10,961 nucleotides of DNA, from contig WELB01000063.1 in the NCBI GenBank assembly GCA_009602725.1, positions 60,191 through 71,151 of the forward strand, written 5' to 3'. Source of the stretch: Spirogloea muscicola (taxonomy: Eukaryota; Streptophyta; Zygnematophyceae; Spirogloeales; Spirogloeaceae). Shown here piece by piece: positions 7,811 to 10,961 of this stretch. Numbering within the stretch: the stretch's first letter is position 1; every line of letters begins with the position of its first letter. The position numbers were made by a program, and so were the translations under genes. The notes below the pieces were generated by a model. That model ran no database searches. It saw only the letters and a list, made by a program, of their open reading frames with translations, and was not told the origin of the DNA.

Positions 7811-7895
7811 TCAGTAACCCCTGCTAAGCAGCCCGCAGGTCAGAGAAGCTAAGCTCCTGGAACCGAGTCCCCTTGGCAGAGCCAGAGGCAGCATG
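7811..7895 (-). pseudogene. Retrotransposon C-terminal coding remnant
   Basis: On the minus strand the frame ending at the stop 7811-7813 reads GLLSRGY. An adjacent frame reads AASGSAKGTRF and SFSDLRA, which aligns with AAASGPGQETRG and SDLRVLNRGY of the copy at 9267. A small indel therefore breaks the tail between the SDL and RGY motifs. Homology fades near 7895, so this copy is strongly 5'-truncated or eroded. Its 3' UTR continues leftward. Confidence 0.7.
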
Positions 7896-8023
7896 AAAGG
7901 GAGGCCAAGCCGAGCCAGTACCCTCTTCAGGTGTGGTGGTAGCTCAGAGGATGGGACTTCACATTGCGAAGCCCTCAGCTAAGAGGGGCTAAGGTAACAG
8001 GGCGAAAAGCACCGCTGAAGGGA

Positions 8024-8100
8024 GACTGATACCCAGGAGGGAGCACATACAGATCCTTCCTCTTAGACAGGCTGAGTTGCAGAGCCAGAGCACCGCTACG
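8024..8100 (-). pseudogene. Retrotransposon C-terminal remnant with lost stop
   Basis: On the minus strand the text reads RSGALALQLSLSKRK and then DLYVLPPGYQS. It matches the family end (GRALAAA, DLYVLTRGY), but the stop codon position reads CAG and translation runs on. Downstream on the minus strand, TACCTTAGCCCC at 7985-7996 resembles the text at 8811-8822. The remnant is short, and assignment rests on the terminal motif. Confidence 0.55.
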
Positions 8101-8211
8101 GACAGCCAGTTGTGTGGATGTGCAAGGTGGACAGCGCCAGTGAGAGCGCGCGGTTCATTCTCCTGTAGCTGATAAGAAGCAGCTGAGAAGAGGCAGGCTC
8201 CTTCTGCAAGA

Positions 8212-8310
8212 AGGAAGGGCTCGCCCGTTGAGGATAGGGGCTGGAAAAGCCAGCCTCCTTCTGCAGGGGAGAGAAGGCGCGCGGTGAGCATGAAATGGAA
8301 AGGGAGGCCA
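8212..8310 (-). repeat. Copy of the hairpin 3'-UTR unit
   Basis: GAAGGGCTCGCCCGTTGAGG at 8214-8233, followed by the hairpin at about 8236-8256 (GGGGCTGG, AAAA, GCCAGCC) and then GAGAAGGCGCGCGGTGAGCA, repeats the middle unit of the 3' UTR at 7520-7601 and of 10531-10573. The order of shared blocks is partly permuted compared with 7520-7601, which suggests rearrangement or unequal copying within this UTR family. Confidence 0.65.
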
Positions 8311-8353
8311 ATACAAGCCTTGCAAATGACCTGTTAACTGGGTAATGAGCTGG

Positions 8354-8578
8354 CTAAGGGGGACACTGATATCCCCGAGTGAGCACATGCATATCTAACA
8401 AGCTATACTGAGGCGCCAAACCACCACCACGGAAGCCATTAGCCTGTGCTAATGCACGACCAGCACGCTGGTATATCGCGAGTGCCTGGGAGCGCTGTAG
8501 ACTCAATGATAGCCAAGGGAAGGCCCATAGAAGAAGAAAGTTTCCAAAGAGAGAAGGGGATCGGTGCATACAAAACAT
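8354..8578 (-). pseudogene. Retrotransposon C-terminal coding remnant with readthrough of the family stop
   Basis: The minus frame is open and includes LSLSLQRSQALAIYQRAGRAL and SLLDMHVLTRGYQCPP. It aligns along its length with the copy ending at 9900 (ISLQRSLAFAVHLRAGRAL and SDLHLLTRGY). The codon after RGY is CAG where other copies have TGA or TAA, so the frame continues for a few residues. The sequence past the motif (TATCAGTGTCCCCC) resembles that at 8020-8034. This looks like a subfamily in which the stop was lost, or two decayed copies of one insertion. Confidence 0.75.
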
Positions 8579-8943
8579 CAGAAGCAGCTCTTAGGACGGT
8601 AAAGGGTCAGCCCTCGAAGGATAGGGTAGCCAAGGTTCAGAAGAGTCTGAAAGCGGATACCACGCAAGGATGGCAACAAGCGATTCAGAAGGAGTATAAA
8701 GGATCTGAGGGGGAGAGAAAACCGAGCCACTTCACTGTCCAGGCAAATCAACAAGAAGTAGCTTTGCCCTTCAGAATCAATGAACACAAAGCGAGCCCTA
8801 GCCATTGAGGGGCCAAGGTATTATGGAAAAGCACAGCTGTAAGGGACTATAGTACCCAAGACAAGAAGAAGCTCTTCCTGTTTTGTGAAGAATGAAAACT
8901 TAGGAGAATCAAAATAGTAAGAAAACAGGTCAACAAAAGCGCA
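8579..8943. other. Retroelement-like debris without a recognisable gene
   Basis: A plus open frame crosses 8446-8808 but has no motif I recognise. On the minus strand TTGGGTACTATAGTCCC at 8841-8857 resembles the lost-stop ends at 8020 and 8360, and the text at 8785-8822 (GAGCCCTAGCCATTGAGG) resembles the UTR phrase at 7564-7577. I read this as decayed element tail in minus orientation. Confidence is low because similarity is patchy. Confidence 0.4.
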
Positions 8944-9266
8944 TCACTGTAAGCGCATCGAAAGGGGGTGAGGGATGTGGAAAGCCAGCCCGAGAGAAAA
9001 GACAGCTGTATCAAAGTAAGGCAATAGCTGTGAGAGGCCAGCCCAAGAAGAGGAAGCCCAAGTGATGTACAAGGTCTCAAAGGGCCAGAAGGCGCAAAAA
9101 GGATGGACAAGGTCCGAAGGGCTAGGGCCTAGAGCCAAGAAGAAGGAAGCTTTCAGTAGAGGGCGGTGGCAGTGAGAGGCCAGCCCAGAAAGTGAACAAA
9201 GTGCGGATTTCGAAGGGGCCAGGGAAAGCGCCAAAGCACACAGGGAATCACATAGCTACGAAACAC
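8944..9266 (-). mobile_element. Retrotransposon 3' UTR with three hairpin units
   Basis: Downstream of the coding tail at 9267 on the minus strand, three hairpin units occur at about 9160-9186, 9024-9044 and 8968-8991, each ending in GCCAGCCC on the plus strand and followed by purine-rich text like AAGGATGGACAAGGTCCGAA (9099-9118). The count and order mirror the 3' UTR at 7368-7810, though the spacing differs. The left boundary is set where similarity stops. Confidence 0.7.
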
Positions 9267-9440
9267 TCAGTAACCCCTGTTGAGCACCCGCAGGTCGGAG
9301 AAACTGGTCTCCTGGTCCCGCGGGTCTCCTGGCCAGGGCCAGAGGCTGCAGCTAAGGCACGACCGGCATGCAGATGCAGCGCGCATGCCATGGACCTCTG
9401 CAGCGAGACGGACAGGCCTTTACCTGCGCGAGCGAGCCTG
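9267..9440 (-). pseudogene. Retrotransposon C-terminal coding remnant, one frameshift
   Basis: On the minus strand: SLQRSMACALHLHAGRALAA, then SGPGQETRGTRRPV, then after a one-base shift SDLRVLNRGY and the TGA at 9267-9269. It aligns with the copy at 9580-9900 (SLQRSLAFAVHLRAGRALAA). The frameshift lies just before the terminal motif. The 3' UTR continues to the left. The copy starts within the endonuclease C-terminal helix region, so it is heavily 5'-truncated. Confidence 0.8.
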
Positions 9441-9462
9441 CTCCATGGAAATTAGAGAAGTG

Positions 9463-9545
9463 GCTCTCCCAATGGGGGCAGGGGTTGTGAGAAGCCAGCC
9501 CGAAAAGAATTGACAAGATTGTAAACGGCCAAACTACAAAGGGGA
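9463..9545 (-). repeat. Hairpin 3'-UTR unit, inverted partner of 10401-10481
   Basis: This includes GTTGTGAGAAGCCAGCCCG at 9484-9502, followed by AAAAGAATTGACAAGATTG. Its reverse complement aligns with 10401-10481 along about 80 bases (shared blocks TTTGGCC, TTGTCAATTCT, CGGGC, CCCCCATTGGGAG). It is one more copy of the same UTR module in minus orientation. Confidence 0.75.
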
Positions 9546-9579
9546 CAGAAGAGCTTATCTCAAAACGCAAGTACGCTAA

Positions 9580-9900
9580 TCAGGGGACGAGTTCGTCCCG
9601 CTCGCCGTCAACGTCCGCGGGGCGCTTGGGACGCGGTGGCTTGACCTGCTCCAGCGCCTTGCGCGGCGTGCAGTGGCTCGCCGCCAAGGGCAGCAGAGCG
9701 AGCAGCCTGGCTCCATGTCGCCGGGTTCCCTTGCTCCAGTGTTCCGGATGCGCTTGGCCATTTCCTTGCAGAGGTCCCTTGCATTCGCTGTCCACTTGCG
9801 TGCAGGCCGCGCCTTGGCTGCTGCCTGCCTTTGCCGTCAGGGCGACGTCTATCTGCCTACTAGTTACTCTGACTTGCACTTACTGACTCGAGGTTACTGA
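9580..9900 (+). mobile_element. Retrotransposon 3' coding end, open reading frame
   Basis: The frame is open from just after the stop at 9577-9579 to the TGA at 9898-9900. It reads DEFVPLAVNVRGALGTRWLD, then LLQRLARRAVARRQG, then ISLQRSLAFAVHLRAGRALA and SDLHLLTRGY. It aligns with the 6552 copy from QLLPAAIDIFGCLGPRFLTL onward. This is the region C-terminal to the endonuclease core, so the copy is truncated but undamaged. Its 3' UTR to the right has the hairpin, unlike the 6552 copy. No ATG fits the start of homology. Confidence 0.8.
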
Positions 9901-10150
9901 GAACCCCCTTGCTGTCGTCGTCTTAGCACTAGAGCTCTTGCTTTTTGCGCTATCCGGCCCCTTCCGGAGTACTCCTTTTTCGGCACCTTCTTCTTTGGAT
10001 TTGGACATTGTCCATTCTTTTTTTTGGGTGGCTTTGCTAGTCCCCCTTCTCTCAGGGCGAGCACTTTCTTCCCGACCTTGTGCACTCTTTTGGGCTGGCC
10101 TCTCACAGCCACAAGTCAATCTGGAAGCGCTGTTGTTGAAACTGGGGTGA
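9901..10150 (+). mobile_element. 3' UTR of the 9580 retrotransposon copy
   Basis: It follows the stop at 9898. The opening text (TTGCTGTCGTCGTCTTAGCA) resembles that after the stop at 440. The hairpin block at 10075-10111 (CCTTGTGCACTCTTTTGGG, CTGGCC, TCTCA, CAGCC) and the next phrase AGTCAATCTGGAAGCGC repeat 491-550. A T10 tract lies at about 10016-10025. The sequence becomes a minus-strand unit from about 10155. Confidence 0.7.
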
Positions 10151-10154
10151 TCCG

Positions 10155-10230
10155 CCTGCTTCCCGGGGTATCGGAAGAAAGAATGCGGCTGATAATAAAA
10201 GAGCGGCTGTAAGTGGCCAGCCAAACCGGC
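10155..10230 (-). repeat. Copy of the retroelement terminal unit
   Basis: GAATGCGGCTGATAATAAAA followed by GAGCGGCTGTAAGTG and GCCAGCC matches the units at 6331-6525 and 10761-10805, in the same (minus) orientation. It sits directly after a plus-oriented 3' UTR, so oppositely oriented tails meet here. Confidence 0.65.
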
Positions 10231-10400
10231 AGTAGGTGCATCGGTCCTCCGGCTTTCGTCAGGGGGATAGTTTTCCGGCAGCTAGTCTGTCGGATTTGAC
10301 GCTCCCACTCGTAACTATTGAGTGGTCCATCCTCCCCCCTTCTGACATAGCCTCTTCAGGCCCCGTAGTAGCTGCTTAGCGCTTTTTTAGGCCCTCCATC

Positions 10401-10620
10401 ATTTGGCCCCTTCGAACCTTTTGTCAATTCTATTTCGGGCAGGCTTTTCACAGCCCTTGCCCCCATTGGGAGTGCCCCTTCTAAACCGGCGGAAGAAGGA
10501 ATGGCAAAAAGTTGCAGGAATGGCAGAAGAAAGGGCTCGCCCATTGAGAATAGGGGCTGGAAAAGCCAGCCCCAAAAAGGATGAACAAAGTACGAGAAGG
10601 GGGCCAGGGGAAGCGCTAAG
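10401..10620. repeat. Two hairpin units in inverted orientation, large imperfect inverted repeat
   Basis: 10401-10481 is a plus-oriented UTR unit (GGGCAGGC, TTTTCA, CAGCCC, then CCCCCATTGGGAG). 10528-10614 is a minus-oriented one (AAGGGCTCGCCCATTGAG, then GGGGCTGG, AAAAG, CCAGCCCC, a perfect 8-bp stem). The two can pair imperfectly along about 80 bases with a short gap between. The right-hand unit also matches 7558-7640 closely in the same orientation. Confidence 0.7.
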
Positions 10621-10856
10621 AAATGGCAGAGGGCTTGAGAGTCAGGCCAGACGACGACGTGCCGGCTCGAGAGCCCGTCGAACTGGCGGGACAGGCGACG
10701 GGCGGGAGGCCTGGAACCCAGTCTATGCCCCCTCCAAAAACGTGGCTCCCCCAAAAGCCAGAAGCGGCTGCTGATATTAAAAGAGCGGCTGTGAAAGCCA
10801 GCCAGATGCATACAGGTGTTCATGACGGAGCCACAGGCTAGACAGCCAGGGCGCTC
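10621..10856 (-). mobile_element. 3' UTR of the retrotransposon tail at 10857
   Basis: On the minus strand this follows the TAA at 10857-10859. It contains the terminal unit at 10761-10817 with a clear hairpin (GGCTGG, CTTTCA, CAGCC) and then GC-rich text not seen in the other copies. The minus open frame 10356-10823 across it is not coding; it crosses UTR modules only. Confidence 0.6.
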
Positions 10857-10961
10857 TTAGTAACCCCGTGTCAGCAGTAGGAAGTCAGATGAGCTGAGGG
10901 GAGGAAGAGCAACCCCGCTGCGCAAGCCAGAGGCTGCTGCAAGGGCACGACCAGCGCGGCG
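10857..10961 (-). pseudogene. Retrotransposon C-terminal coding end, cut by the window edge
   Basis: The minus frame reads RAGRALAAASGLRSGVALPP and then SSSDFLLLTRGY, with TAA as the stop. It is in frame throughout what is visible and aligns with AGRALAA and SDLHLLTRGY of the other copies. The upstream part lies beyond the window, so whether this copy is long or truncated cannot be said. Confidence 0.8.

Noticed and set aside
7928-7985. tRNA-like start (TGGTAGCTCAGAGG, A-box-like)
   Set aside because: No T-arm or B-box (GGTTCRANTCC) and no cloverleaf pairing follow; probably chance.
8446-8808. 120-codon plus ORF as a host gene
   Set aside because: It overlaps the antisense retroelement tail at 8354-8578 and UTR-like phrases; no family resemblance.
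7481-9501. CRISPR-like array from the repeated hairpins
   Set aside because: Units are irregularly spaced, diverged and in both orientations, and the window is eukaryotic; they belong to retroelement 3' UTRs.

Overview
The window is nuclear eukaryotic DNA, most likely from a green alga (Chlorophyta or a relative). The evidence for this is a thirteen-exon gene with short GT-AG introns and a plant-like protein, a candidate TGTAA 3'-end signal of the kind used by chlorophytes, and debris of non-LTR retrotransposons that encode a CCHC zinc finger plus a restriction-like endonuclease. The lineage is an inference; no rRNA or organelle marker is present.

Layout. 1-690: the rearranged 3' end of a non-LTR retrotransposon. 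An inverted, frameshifted piece of its polymerase C-terminal region (minus strand) is joined to the last codons and 3' UTR (plus strand). 690-1635: no gene recognised. 1635-2407: probable 3' UTR of the next gene. 2408-6172, minus strand: a complete gene for AAR2, the U5 snRNP assembly factor. I rebuilt it as 13 exons and 12 GT-AG introns giving 456 residues with no break in frame. 6173-6330: its short 5' flank. 6331-10961: a retrotransposon graveyard with at least nine 3'-terminal fragments in both orientations. Most end in a recognisable peptide close to SDLHLLTRGY followed by a stop, and many carry a repeated hairpin (GGCTG, short loop, CAGCC) in their 3' UTRs.

The one conventional host gene is AAR2. 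It chaperones Prp8 during U5 snRNP maturation and so supports pre-mRNA splicing, and here it is itself split by twelve introns. The rest is a record of repeated insertion of 5'-truncated retroelement tails, partly into one another. The cleanest event is a 130-bp minus-strand tail at 6356-6485, flanked by a 10-bp target duplication. It forms a 128-bp inverted repeat with the 3' end of a larger copy at 6552-7367.

The most unusual signals are the hairpin-studded retroelement 3' UTRs, a perfect 14-bp intronic inverted repeat just upstream of an AAR2 splice acceptor, a 42-nt in-frame potential cassette exon in AAR2, and the twin-priming-like inversion at the left edge.
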